Origin: Woeseiaceae bacterium
GTDB taxonomy: Bacteria > Pseudomonadota > Gammaproteobacteria > Steroidobacterales > Woeseiaceae
Assembly: GCA_028822065.1 (NCBI GenBank)
Contig: JAPKEL010000001.1
Span: 1-64,000 of the forward strand
Length of the DNA stretch: 64,000 bases
Direction: 5' to 3'
The translations under genes and the position numbers were made by a program. Within the stretch, counting starts at the first letter, position 1; every line of letters starts with the position of its first letter. Shown piece after piece: positions 50,556-59,060 of this stretch. A model generated the notes under the pieces. The model was not told the origin of the DNA and searched no databases. It saw nothing but the letters and a program-made list of their open reading frames with translations.

Positions 50556-52244
50556 ATGAGTAAATTCTCAAGAAGAAATTTTTTAAGCTCCACAGCTGCC
50601 ACAATACCATTGGGTTTTGGTGTGTCTTCAATACCCCATCAATTAAGTGCAGCCTATGTAACTGGGCAAGCTGATATTCTGGTGACGGGAAAGATTCTTA
50701 CTATGGATTCATATTTACCAGTTGCTCAAGCAATGGCAATTAAAGATGATCGTATATTAGCAATCGGCGATCTTGAGGAGGTTTTACCTTTCGCTGGAGC
50801 CAGCACAGAAAGAATTGATGCAAGAGGTCATGTCGTAACTCCTGGATTTATTGATGCTCACAGTCATCCTTTATTTGCTGAGGAGGCGATCGGAGTTAAT
50901 GTTAATTTACCAACTATTGACGAAGTAAAAAAAGCATTGGCATGGAAAGCCTCACAAACTCCACCTGGACACTGGGTGAGAGGGGTGATGTATGACGATA
51001 CAAAATTCTCAGATGAGCGACCTTTAAATCTTAATGATATTGATCAGGTAGTAAAAGATCACCCTGTTTATGTAGCTCATCGGGGTGGACATACGGGTGT
51101 TGTCAATTCTAAAGCGTTAGAGATTGCTAGTATCACAATGGAGACGCCTGATCCTATAGGCGGAAAATTTTATCGTGAAAATGGAGAATTTACCGGTAAG
51201 GTTGCAGAGCACGCAGTTGATGTGTTTTTTAAAGTGGGTACTTGGCCAATTATGGATCGAAGTGTTCGCCAAGAAGCTGCCCGTATTAGCTCTCAAAATA
51301 TGGCAGCTGCAGGCTTGACTTCAACCACTGATGCCAGTGGAAATCGTAATGATTTACTTGCCTATCAAGACGCTAGAAGAAATGATGAATTATATTTTAG
51401 AGTGGCATTTATGCCCAGTGGAGGAAGTCAGGTATACAGAGGTCTAAAGGAAGCTGGAATTGGCTCGGGTTATGGTGACGATATGATTCGTATAGGAGCG
51501 GTAAAGTTTTCAGCAGATGGCTCAGCATCAGAAAGAACCATGAGTATGAGTACGTCTTATCAAGGAAAACCAGATGATTTCGGAATTTTAACCATGACTC
51601 AAGATGAAATTTATAGTGCTGTTGATGATGCTGTTGCACATGATTTTAGAGTTGGAATTCATGCGAACGGCGATGTTGCAATTAACATGGTTTTAAATGC
51701 ATATGAAAAAGTACTTAAAGGTCATAAAGGCATTAATCCGAGGCATCGAATAGAGCATTGCTCGTTAGTTAATGACGAGCTTTTAGGGCGAATAAAAGCG
51801 GCAGGTGTAATTCCAACTCCATTTTATACATATGCTTATTATCATGGCAATAAATGGGTTGATTACGGTTATGAAAAAATGCAGAGCATGTTTGCTCATC
51901 GCAGTTTTTTGGATGCCGGTATCCCGGTTGCGCCAGCTTCGGATTTTACCCCAGGCCCGTTTGAACCGATGATGGCTATTCAAAGTATGGTAACAAGAAA
52001 AGATGTGCGTGGAAGAGTTTGGGGTCCTGATCAAAGAATTTCAGTTTCAGAAGCGATGCGTATTTGTACCATGCATGGAGCTTATGCTTCATTTGAAGAA
52101 AATAGCAAAGGGTCATTGGTGGCAGGGAAATTGGCTGATTTTGTGATTCTTGAAAAAGACCCCCATGAGGTTAATCCAGACGAAATTATAGATATAAATA
52201 TACTCAGAACCGTTCTAGGAGGAAGGACGACTTTTGAAGCATGA
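50556..52244 (+). CDS. Tat-exported amidohydrolase (YtcJ-like)
   Basis: 562 residues. A clear Tat leader (KFSRRNFLSSTAATIPLGFG) precedes an amidohydrolase family 3 enzyme: TPGFIDAHSHPLF, AVKFSADGSASERTM, VGIHANGDVAIN, HRIEHCS and PASDFTPGPFEPM. It is a distant paralog of the lipoprotein enzyme at 42907 but uses Tat rather than a lipid anchor. It probably hydrolyses an amide or formamide in the periplasm; the substrate is unknown. GGAAGAAG precedes the ATG. Confidence 0.87.
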   Translation: MSKFSRRNFLSSTAATIPLGFGVSSIPHQLSAAYVTGQADILVTGKILTMDSYLPVAQAMAIKDDRILAIGDLEEVLPFAGASTERIDARGHVVTPGFIDAHSHPLFAEEAIGVNVNLPTIDEVKKALAWKASQTPPGHWVRGVMYDDTKFSDERPLNLNDIDQVVKDHPVYVAHRGGHTGVVNSKALEIASITMETPDPIGGKFYRENGEFTGKVAEHAVDVFFKVGTWPIMDRSVRQEAARISSQNMAAAGLTSTTDASGNRNDLLAYQDARRNDELYFRVAFMPSGGSQVYRGLKEAGIGSGYGDDMIRIGAVKFSADGSASERTMSMSTSYQGKPDDFGILTMTQDEIYSAVDDAVAHDFRVGIHANGDVAINMVLNAYEKVLKGHKGINPRHRIEHCSLVNDELLGRIKAAGVIPTPFYTYAYYHGNKWVDYGYEKMQSMFAHRSFLDAGIPVAPASDFTPGPFEPMMAIQSMVTRKDVRGRVWGPDQRISVSEAMRICTMHGAYASFEENSKGSLVAGKLADFVILEKDPHEVNPDEIIDINILRTVLGGRTTFEA

Positions 52245-52593
52245 TTAACATAATTGAGAATTTTTTATCGATGATTACCGTGTCAAAATAAACCATATTT
52301 GTTTTCATAATGTAACGAATATTTTTGAGGTATGGAAATCATTTTATGAATACATTATATTTCGCAGTAACTTAGATATTTAAGGGGGGGAGAGACATTT
52401 ATTTAGAAAATAATGAAATATTTAAGAATATAATAAGTTATTGATAAATATAATATTTTTCCTATCTAAAAAAGTTTAAGTACATGATGTTTTGACAATT
52501 ATTTAAATTGTGAGAATAAATAATTGCGCAGTAATGAAATAAGTAAAGCAGCAATTATGATTTTTGATAAAATAATTTAAGGATTTATCGGGT
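52245..52593. other. 349-base AT-rich intergenic region before the oxidase operon
   Basis: No coding frame with a plausible start and ribosome-binding site is seen. The only notable items are a run of seven G residues at about 52384-52390, odd in such AT-rich DNA, an 8-base direct repeat CGCAGTAA (about 52363 and 52527), and the promoter candidate annotated at 52492-52520. No tRNA or riboswitch-like fold is recognised. Confidence 0.6.
52492..52520 (+). promoter_or_regulatory. Candidate sigma-70 promoter of the cytochrome oxidase operon
   Basis: A perfect -35 box TTGACA (52492-52497) is followed at 17 bases by AATAAA (52515-52520, four of six matches to TATAAT). It lies 73 bases upstream of the subunit II start. 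Confidence 0.45.
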
Positions 52594-53952
52594 ATGCCTA
52601 TAGCAGTTGTCGTAATATTTTTGGTTGTTGGTTCAGTTGTATTCCATTTTGTAAGTCCATGGACATTTACCCCATTGGCATCAAATTGGAGTCAGATTGA
52701 CGATACAATTGATCTTACATTCTGGGTGACAGGATTTGTCTTTGTCGCAATTAACCTCTTTATGGCTTATGCAGTCATTAAATACAGAGCGGCACCAGGG
52801 AAACGTGCTGCATACGATCCAGAGAATACCAAATTAGAAACTTGGCTTACAGTATTTACAACTGTTGGTATTGTCGCGATGTTGGCGCCGGGACTCTTAG
52901 TATGGGGTCGTTTTGTCGATGTTCCTGATAATGCGATGCAGATCGAAGTATTGGGTCAGCAATGGCATTGGAGTTATCGTCTACCTGGTGCTGATGGAGA
53001 ATTTGGTGATGTAAGCGCTAAATTAATCACAAAAGAAAATCCTTTTGGTATGGATTATGACGATCCTGTTGGGCAAGATGATGTTCTTATCAGTAGCCCG
53101 GAACTCCATTTACCTATTAATGTGCCGGTCAATTTGAATTTACGCTCAAAGGATGTGCTGCATAACTTCACAGTTGCACAGTTTAGGGTAAAAATGGATA
53201 TGGTTCCTGGAATGGTCACCAGCTTGTGGTTTACACCAACAAAAGCCGGACGTTATGATTTATTGTGTGAAGAATTGTGCGGTATTGCTCATCATACAAT
53301 GCGTGGAGCAGTAATCGTAGAAGAACCAGAAGACTTTGATAACTGGGTAGCCTCTAATCCGACTTTTTCTGATACACAAGTTCGACTCGCTTATAACCCG
53401 GAGCCAAATTCTGCCGCTGCCCAATATGCAGTTTGTGCTGCGTGCCATGGACATCAAGGTGAAGGCATGGTGGTTTTAAATGCTCCAAAAATTTCAGGTC
53501 AAAGTGAGTGGTATTTAAGAAAACAACTTGAAAATTATAAAGGCGGACTTCGTGGTTCTCATAAAGATGATATTTATGGCCAACAGATGGCACCAATGTC
53601 AATGGTTCTTTTTAATGATACTGCTATAGATAATGTGATTGCTCATATCCAGACATTTCCTGACAATCCTGCCCCAAAAACAATTGAAGGCGATATAGAA
53701 AGCGGGAAAAAGACCTATGCGGTTTGTGCCTATTGTCATGGCGGTAATGCCCAAGGTACTAAGGCAATGAATGCACCAAGAATGGCTGGTATGACGGATT
53801 GGTATCTGCAGAGGCAACTACAAAATTTCAAACATGGAATACGTGGTCAGCATCCTCAAGATTATTATGGTAAGCAGATGAGTTTTATGGCAAGAATCTT
53901 GCAAGATGATAAGAAAATAGATGATCTTGTGGCTTATATAAATACATTGTAA
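52594..53952 (+). CDS. ctaC: Cytochrome c oxidase subunit II fused to two cytochrome c domains (caa3 type)
   Basis: 452 residues: two N-terminal helices, the cupredoxin domain with CuA ligands His190, Cys225, Cys229, His233 and Met236 (CEELCGIAHHTM), then two tandem cytochrome c domains with CAACH (281-285) and CAYCH (378-382). The two haem domains are internal repeats; both contain APK/APR-x-(S/A)G, WYL and QLxNxKxGxRG blocks. No lipobox or cleaved signal is apparent. It brings electrons to the CuA centre. The fused dihaem tail shows electrons can enter without a separate cytochrome. Confidence 0.93.
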   Translation: MPIAVVVIFLVVGSVVFHFVSPWTFTPLASNWSQIDDTIDLTFWVTGFVFVAINLFMAYAVIKYRAAPGKRAAYDPENTKLETWLTVFTTVGIVAMLAPGLLVWGRFVDVPDNAMQIEVLGQQWHWSYRLPGADGEFGDVSAKLITKENPFGMDYDDPVGQDDVLISSPELHLPINVPVNLNLRSKDVLHNFTVAQFRVKMDMVPGMVTSLWFTPTKAGRYDLLCEELCGIAHHTMRGAVIVEEPEDFDNWVASNPTFSDTQVRLAYNPEPNSAAAQYAVCAACHGHQGEGMVVLNAPKISGQSEWYLRKQLENYKGGLRGSHKDDIYGQQMAPMSMVLFNDTAIDNVIAHIQTFPDNPAPKTIEGDIESGKKTYAVCAYCHGGNAQGTKAMNAPRMAGMTDWYLQRQLQNFKHGIRGQHPQDYYGKQMSFMARILQDDKKIDDLVAYINTL

Positions 53953-54009
53953 AAGAAGTTTAAAAATTAAAATTCAATTTCAAACAGAAAGAAAAGTAAG
54001 GGGAGAAGA

Positions 54010-55803
54010 ATGGCCTTTGTAGCAATAGCTGATCGTGATCATGAGCAAGAGCATCATGATCCTCAAACATTTCTAACAAAATATGTATGGAGTCAAGACC
54101 ATAAAGTGATCGCTATTCAGTACGGCGGTATAGCTATTTTTGTTGGTCTGATCGCTTTAGGTTTATCAATTCTAATGCGATTGCAGTTAGGATTTCCAAA
54201 TACATTCTCGGTGATAAACCCTGAAAGTTATTATCAGTTTGTGACGATGCATGGCATGATCATGGTGGTATATCTCTTAACTGCCCTTTTTCTTGGTGGT
54301 TTTGGAAATTATCTAATACCGTTGATGTGCGGTTCACGCGATATGGTGTTTCCGTTTTTAAATATGCTCAGTGTTTGGGTATATTTACTTTCTGTTCTGA
54401 TCCTCTTAGCAAGTTTTTTTGTTCCTGGAGGTACAACTGGTGCAGGGTGGACACTTTATCCTCCGCAAGCTATTTCAGCTGGTACGCCTGGTGTTGGAAT
54501 GGGTATTATATTGATGCTTGTTTCATTGGCGGTATTTATCGTGGCATTTACTATGGGCGGGCTGAATTATGTGACTACGGTGCTTCAAGCTAGATGCAAA
54601 GGTATGACATTGATGCGAATGCCTTTATCTGTATGGGGCATATTTATGGCGACTGTCCTCGGTTTATTGGCTTTTCCTGCATTACTAGTTAGTGCAATCA
54701 TGATGATTTTAGATAAAACAATCTTAACTAGTTTCTTCATGCCGGCAATGATTTCAGCCGGTGAGCAACTTAGTTATAATGATGGCAGTCCGATATTATT
54801 CCAGCATTTATTTTGGTTCTTTGGTCATCCCGAAGTATATATAGTTGCCCTTCCTGCGTTTGGTCTAGTATCAGATGTATTGGCCACGCATGCTAGAAAA
54901 AATATATTTGGTTACAGGATGATGGTTTGGGCAATCCTTGCGATTGGAGGCCTCAGTTTTGTAGTTTGGGCTCACCATATGTATGTTAGTGGTATGAATC
55001 CATATTTTGGATTTTTCTTTGCTACCACCACACTAATTATTGCTGTACCCACGGCTTTAAAAGTTTATAACTGGGTGTTAACACTTTGGCAAGGAAATAT
55101 TCACCTTAGAGTCCCTATGTTATTTGCTATTGCGTTTATTTTTACCTTTATACATGGAGGTTTGACAGGAATATTCTTAGGGAATGTTGTAGTTGATTTA
55201 CCGCTATCAGATACGTATTTTGTGGTAGCCCATTTTCACATGGTGATGGGGGTTTCGCCGGTGTTGGTTGTATTTGCAGCAATTTATCATTGGTTCCCAT
55301 TAATGTCAGGTAAGATGTTTAATGAAACTCTTGGTAAATGGCATTTTTGGCTAACTTTTTTAGGCGCTTACTCGGTTTACTTGCCAATGCATTATTTGGG
55401 TTTTCAGGGCGTACCGCGTCGTTATTTTTCAATGGGTACTACAGACTTTCTGCCTGAATCAGCTCAAATGTTAAATGCCAGTATCACAGTTTCTGCAATT
55501 ATATTGGCTGCTGCCCAATCACTCTTTTTTATAAATATATTTATGAGTTTATGGAAAGGTAAGAAGGCGGAAAAAAATTGTTGGGGAGCTACTTCACTTG
55601 AATGGCTTACGCCTGACCAACCACCAAAACATGGAAACTGGGGTCACGACTTACCCGTGGTTCATCGATGGGCTTATGATTATAGTGTTCCAGGGCAAGA
55701 GCAAGATTTTACACCACAAACCGTACCAGCAAGTGAGGTTCCTGTAGGTCGAGATCATGGAGTAACTCATGAGAGTATGCTTGAGGAATTTCAAGAGAAA
55801 TGA
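54010..55803 (+). CDS. ctaD: Cytochrome c oxidase subunit I
   Basis: The 597-residue catalytic subunit. Haem a ligand His81 (TMHGMIM), CuB ligands His273 (cross-linked to Tyr277 in GHPEVY) and His322-His323 (WAHHMYVSG), and haem ligands His408 and His410 (AHFHM) are all present. The Glu275 of GHPEVY marks an A1-type haem-copper oxidase with a standard D-channel. It is an inner-membrane proton pump that reduces O2 to water. AAGGGGAGAAGA before the ATG is a strong ribosome-binding site. The stop overlaps the next gene as ATGA. Confidence 0.96.
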   Translation: MAFVAIADRDHEQEHHDPQTFLTKYVWSQDHKVIAIQYGGIAIFVGLIALGLSILMRLQLGFPNTFSVINPESYYQFVTMHGMIMVVYLLTALFLGGFGNYLIPLMCGSRDMVFPFLNMLSVWVYLLSVLILLASFFVPGGTTGAGWTLYPPQAISAGTPGVGMGIILMLVSLAVFIVAFTMGGLNYVTTVLQARCKGMTLMRMPLSVWGIFMATVLGLLAFPALLVSAIMMILDKTILTSFFMPAMISAGEQLSYNDGSPILFQHLFWFFGHPEVYIVALPAFGLVSDVLATHARKNIFGYRMMVWAILAIGGLSFVVWAHHMYVSGMNPYFGFFFATTTLIIAVPTALKVYNWVLTLWQGNIHLRVPMLFAIAFIFTFIHGGLTGIFLGNVVVDLPLSDTYFVVAHFHMVMGVSPVLVVFAAIYHWFPLMSGKMFNETLGKWHFWLTFLGAYSVYLPMHYLGFQGVPRRYFSMGTTDFLPESAQMLNASITVSAIILAAAQSLFFINIFMSLWKGKKAEKNCWGATSLEWLTPDQPPKHGNWGHDLPVVHRWAYDYSVPGQEQDFTPQTVPASEVPVGRDHGVTHESMLEEFQEK

Positions 55804-56462
55804 CCATAACACTTATATTCTTGGCTTGTATTATGGCAACTTTAATTTTTTGGTTGCTAAAGCAGACACTCAATACACAACCTTGGGTGTCGGATGCTGA
55901 GGCGGATGCGGTTTCAGGAATGTCTCTTAATACAAACCCACAGACAATTGGGCTCACCACTTTTCTAGCGGTTGCCACATCAATGTTTGCATTGTTTGCC
56001 AGTGCCTATACATTGAGGATGACAATGCCAGATTGGAGTCCAATGGATGAGCCAGTGGTACTTTGGATTAACACAGGCTTTTTGATATTAGCCAGTGTTT
56101 CTTATCAGTGGACCACTTCAGTAGCATTAAAAAGTCATGCTCAAAAGATTAAATTGGGACTTATTACTTCAGGAATTTTCTCGATATTTTTTCTTATAGG
56201 ACAGTTTACTGCTTGGCAGCAACTTATTGAGAAAGGGATGTATGCCTCTTCTAATCCTTCCATCGCATTTTTCTATGTATTGACTGCAATGCATGGATTG
56301 CATCTTTTAGGAGGGCTCTATGTTTGGGCTCGATCTGTAATTAGGGTATCAAGAGATGCAGATGCTGAATCCATTCGTTTGAGTGTAGAGTTATGTACCG
56401 TTTATTGGCATTTTCTGTTGCTTGTTTGGGCGTTGCTATTTAGTTTAATGATTTCAACTTAA
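55800..56462 (+). CDS. Cytochrome c oxidase subunit III (first of two)
   Basis: 220 residues and about six helices, of the COX3/CyoE-like haem-copper oxidase subunit III family. Conserved parts are the central helices with LTAMHGLHLLGGLYVW and the C-terminal VYWHFLLLVWALLF. The start overlaps ctaD by ATGA. A second, clearly paralogous subunit III gene follows 18 bases later. It is smaller and less typical at the N-terminus than that copy. It stabilises subunit I and proton uptake in known oxidases. Confidence 0.88.
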   Translation: MTITLIFLACIMATLIFWLLKQTLNTQPWVSDAEADAVSGMSLNTNPQTIGLTTFLAVATSMFALFASAYTLRMTMPDWSPMDEPVVLWINTGFLILASVSYQWTTSVALKSHAQKIKLGLITSGIFSIFFLIGQFTAWQQLIEKGMYASSNPSIAFFYVLTAMHGLHLLGGLYVWARSVIRVSRDADAESIRLSVELCTVYWHFLLLVWALLFSLMIST

Positions 56463-56480
56463 TATAGAAGGATTAGATAT

Positions 56481-57173
56481 ATGTCAGAGGCATTTATGAC
56501 AGAAATAGAAGAGCCATTGCAAGAAGGATTAACTGGGGTAGTTGCTGATTATTCTGTTGATAAACAAGCATTTCAAGTGCCTTGGGGCAAGGCAATGATG
56601 TGGATTTTCTTGTTAAGTGATACATTTATATTTAGTTCTTTTTTGATTAGTTATATGACAGTAAGAATGTCTGCACTAGATCCATGGCCTCTTCCCAGTG
56701 AAGTATTTGCCTTGAGTTTTGGTGGTGATCCAATTCCACTGGTTCTGATCGCGATAATGACTTTTATTTTGATTACCTCAAGTGGAACCATGGCCATGGC
56801 CGTGAACATGGGTTATCGCAAAGATAAACAAAAAACTTTCTATTTAATGTTAGCAACGGCATTATTGGGCGCATCATTTGTTGGAATGCAAATGTTTGAG
56901 TGGACTAAATTAATTGTAGATGAAGGCGTGAGGCCTTGGTTTAACCCAATGGGTGCGGCTCAATTTGGGTCTAGTTTCTTTATGATTACTGGTTTTCATG
57001 GATTGCATGTATCAGCAGGTGTTGTTTATTTGCTCGTCGTGGCCTTTAGGGTTAAAAATGGCTTTTACGAGCGGCGTGGCAATAATTATGAAATTGTTGA
57101 AATAGCGGGCCTTTATTGGCACTTTGTCGATCTTGTATGGGTATTTATTTTTGCACTTTTCTACCTATGGTAA
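56481..57173 (+). CDS. Cytochrome c oxidase subunit III (second copy)
   Basis: 230 residues with the same fold: PWGKAMMWIFLLSDTFIFSSF, FFMITGFHGLHVSAGVVYLL and a C-terminal GLYWHFVDLVWVFIFALFYLW, the usual COX3 ending. The N-terminal 30 residues are hydrophilic. Two subunit III genes in a row occur in some proteobacterial A1 oxidase operons; whether both join the same complex is not known. It is probably co-transcribed with the rest of the operon. Confidence 0.9.
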   Translation: MSEAFMTEIEEPLQEGLTGVVADYSVDKQAFQVPWGKAMMWIFLLSDTFIFSSFLISYMTVRMSALDPWPLPSEVFALSFGGDPIPLVLIAIMTFILITSSGTMAMAVNMGYRKDKQKTFYLMLATALLGASFVGMQMFEWTKLIVDEGVRPWFNPMGAAQFGSSFFMITGFHGLHVSAGVVYLLVVAFRVKNGFYERRGNNYEIVEIAGLYWHFVDLVWVFIFALFYLW

Positions 57174-57191
57174 TAATGGGAGTATTTTTAT

Positions 57192-57545
57192 ATGTCTGAA
57201 GGACAACAACATCCATTAAGTATTTATTATTCGATATGGATATTATTATTTGTAGTCAGTGGATTTTCATATGCGGTTGATTATTTCCAACTCCAAGGTA
57301 TGTTGAGATGGACATTAATTTTAATTTTTATGTTTATTAAAGCCGGTTTCATTGTAGCTATCTTTATGCATATGACATGGGAAAGATTGGCATTGAAAAT
57401 GGCTATCTTGCTGCCACCAATATTTTTAATGATATTTATCGGTATTATGTCTATAGAAAGTGATTATACTTTTCTAACAAGAATAGAATTTTTTACTGAA
57501 AGCGATTTCGTTCCTGTCTATCATAACAGTGGTGCAGAGCACTAA
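57192..57545 (+). CDS. Cytochrome c oxidase subunit IV (prokaryotic type)
   Basis: 117 residues with three hydrophobic helices, of the bacterial COX4 family (COX4_pro). The conserved pattern FMFIKAGFIVAIFMHMTWE is present. It is a small accessory inner-membrane subunit that helps assembly of the CuB site in homologous oxidases. It is the last gene of the oxidase operon and ends 1 base before the convergent deaminase-like gene. Confidence 0.85.
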   Translation: MSEGQQHPLSIYYSIWILLFVVSGFSYAVDYFQLQGMLRWTLILIFMFIKAGFIVAIFMHMTWERLALKMAILLPPIFLMIFIGIMSIESDYTFLTRIEFFTESDFVPVYHNSGAEH

Positions 57546-57546
57546 T

Positions 57547-58959
57547 CTATTTGATGGAGTTCGCTATTTTGGTTGCCATGGCAGCTACTTCTTCGGATAT
57601 TTTTTTGGTATCTAAAGTAAAAAATTGACCCTCATGCATCAGCAATTTTCCGTTTACAATAACGGTCACGACATCTTGCTCATCGGTTACATAGACTAAA
57701 TGGGACGGAATATCATAGTTTGGCTGATGGTGTACATCATCGAATGCCACTTGAATTATGTCAGCATCCATACCAATTTCGAGTTTCCCTATTTTTTCCC
57801 CTAAGCCGATTATATTTGCGCCATTTGTCGTAGCCATTCTCAATACCGTTGTGGCGGGCAGAACCTCAGGATTCATTTGTGTAACTTTTTGAAGAAGGGC
57901 AGCTAACCGCATTTCTTCCCACATATCTAGGTCATTATTGCTGGCCGCTCCATCCGTGCCTAAGCCGATCAGAATACCAGCGTCCAACATATCGGCGATT
58001 GGTGCTATACCGCTGGCTAATTTCATGTTGGATGTGGGATTATGAATTACTCCTACATTTCGTTCAGCTAAAATTGCAATTTCTTTTTTAGTTGGCCAAA
58101 CCACATGAGCTGCGATGGTTCTTCCATTGAAGAAATCTATTGAATCAAGTGCTTCAATGCTTGTCATTCCATAGGTTTGTTTTGAGTATTGTAATTCATA
58201 CTCTGATTCAGATAAATGAATACTGATTGGAGTATCGGTGAGCGCAGCAATTCGACGCGTCTCTTTTAATTGAGCAAGATTTAAAGAATAGATTGCATGG
58301 GGCCCTAGGATAGGTGTAATGGTAGGGGTTTTCTGCGCCCAGCGATTAATATATTCTTCTCCGCCGTTAATGGCATCTTCTGCATTCTGCGCATTGGGGG
58401 TTTGATTATCGCTAATAGTTGATGAAATTAAGCCTCTAAGCCCACATTTAGTAACAACTTTAGAAATTACGTCAGGATAGAAATACATATCGACAAAAGT
58501 GGTTGTGCCACCTCGAATCATTTCCCAGCAAGCAAGTTCAGTACCAATTCTTACGAAATCAGCATTTACAAATTGCTGTTCTAAGGGAAATATATAATTA
58601 TTTAGCCAGTCAATGAGAGAGCGATCATCAGCAATCCCTCGAAGTAAAGTCATCGCTGCGTGTGAATGGCCATTAATCAGTCCTGGAAGGGCAATTTTAT
58701 GTTTCCCTGAGATGCGATTATCGGTTTGATATTTTGCGTTTATATTTTTTATATTATCTATATCTAGTATTAACCCACCATCAATGGCGATAGCAGAATT
58801 TTTTAGAATTGTGTTAGACGAATTCATTGTGAGAATATGATCTGCTTCCATAATGATATCTACATGGAGTTTTTCATTTTTGTATTCCTCAGCATAAGAA
58901 TTGGATGACAGAATTAAAAAGAAGAGCAGAAAAGACGGTAAATTTATTTTTTTATACAT
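57547..58959 (-). CDS. Exported MTA/SAH deaminase-like amidohydrolase
   Basis: 470 residues. A Sec signal peptide (LLFFLILSSNSYAEE) precedes an Atz/Trz-type amidohydrolase with GLINGHSHAAMTLLRG (His-x-His), SIHLSESEYE, the metal-ligand His in AAHVVW, VIHNPTSNMKLASG and GLGTDGAASNNDLDM. This is the 5'-methylthioadenosine/S-adenosylhomocysteine deaminase (MtaD) pattern. Such enzymes deaminate adenosine-type purines to inosine-type products. The known ones are cytoplasmic, so export is unusual. It is the first gene of a nucleoside salvage neighbourhood. Confidence 0.87.
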   Translation of the reverse strand: MYKKINLPSFLLFFLILSSNSYAEEYKNEKLHVDIIMEADHILTMNSSNTILKNSAIAIDGGLILDIDNIKNINAKYQTDNRISGKHKIALPGLINGHSHAAMTLLRGIADDRSLIDWLNNYIFPLEQQFVNADFVRIGTELACWEMIRGGTTTFVDMYFYPDVISKVVTKCGLRGLISSTISDNQTPNAQNAEDAINGGEEYINRWAQKTPTITPILGPHAIYSLNLAQLKETRRIAALTDTPISIHLSESEYELQYSKQTYGMTSIEALDSIDFFNGRTIAAHVVWPTKKEIAILAERNVGVIHNPTSNMKLASGIAPIADMLDAGILIGLGTDGAASNNDLDMWEEMRLAALLQKVTQMNPEVLPATTVLRMATTNGANIIGLGEKIGKLEIGMDADIIQVAFDDVHHQPNYDIPSHLVYVTDEQDVVTVIVNGKLLMHEGQFFTLDTKKISEEVAAMATKIANSIK

Positions 58960-59001
58960 GATTTCTTGATGAGTGTTTTAAATTAATAAGTTAACCTATA
59001 G

Positions 59002-59007
59002 TATAAT
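59002..59007 (+). promoter_or_regulatory. Candidate -10 box for the nucleoside carrier gene
   Basis: TATAAT lies 54 bases before the proposed ATT start at 59061, in the region divergent from the deaminase gene. No clear -35 element is present. Confidence 0.3.
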
Positions 59008-59060
59008 TCTTTTAAAAGCCATCGCCCCGTTTTTAATAATGAGTTAAATGGAGAACATTT

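Noticed and set aside
52384-52390. Run of seven G in the AT-rich region before the oxidase operon
   Set aside because: A single homopolymer without neighbouring G-runs cannot form a quadruplex alone, and nothing ties it to a gene start.
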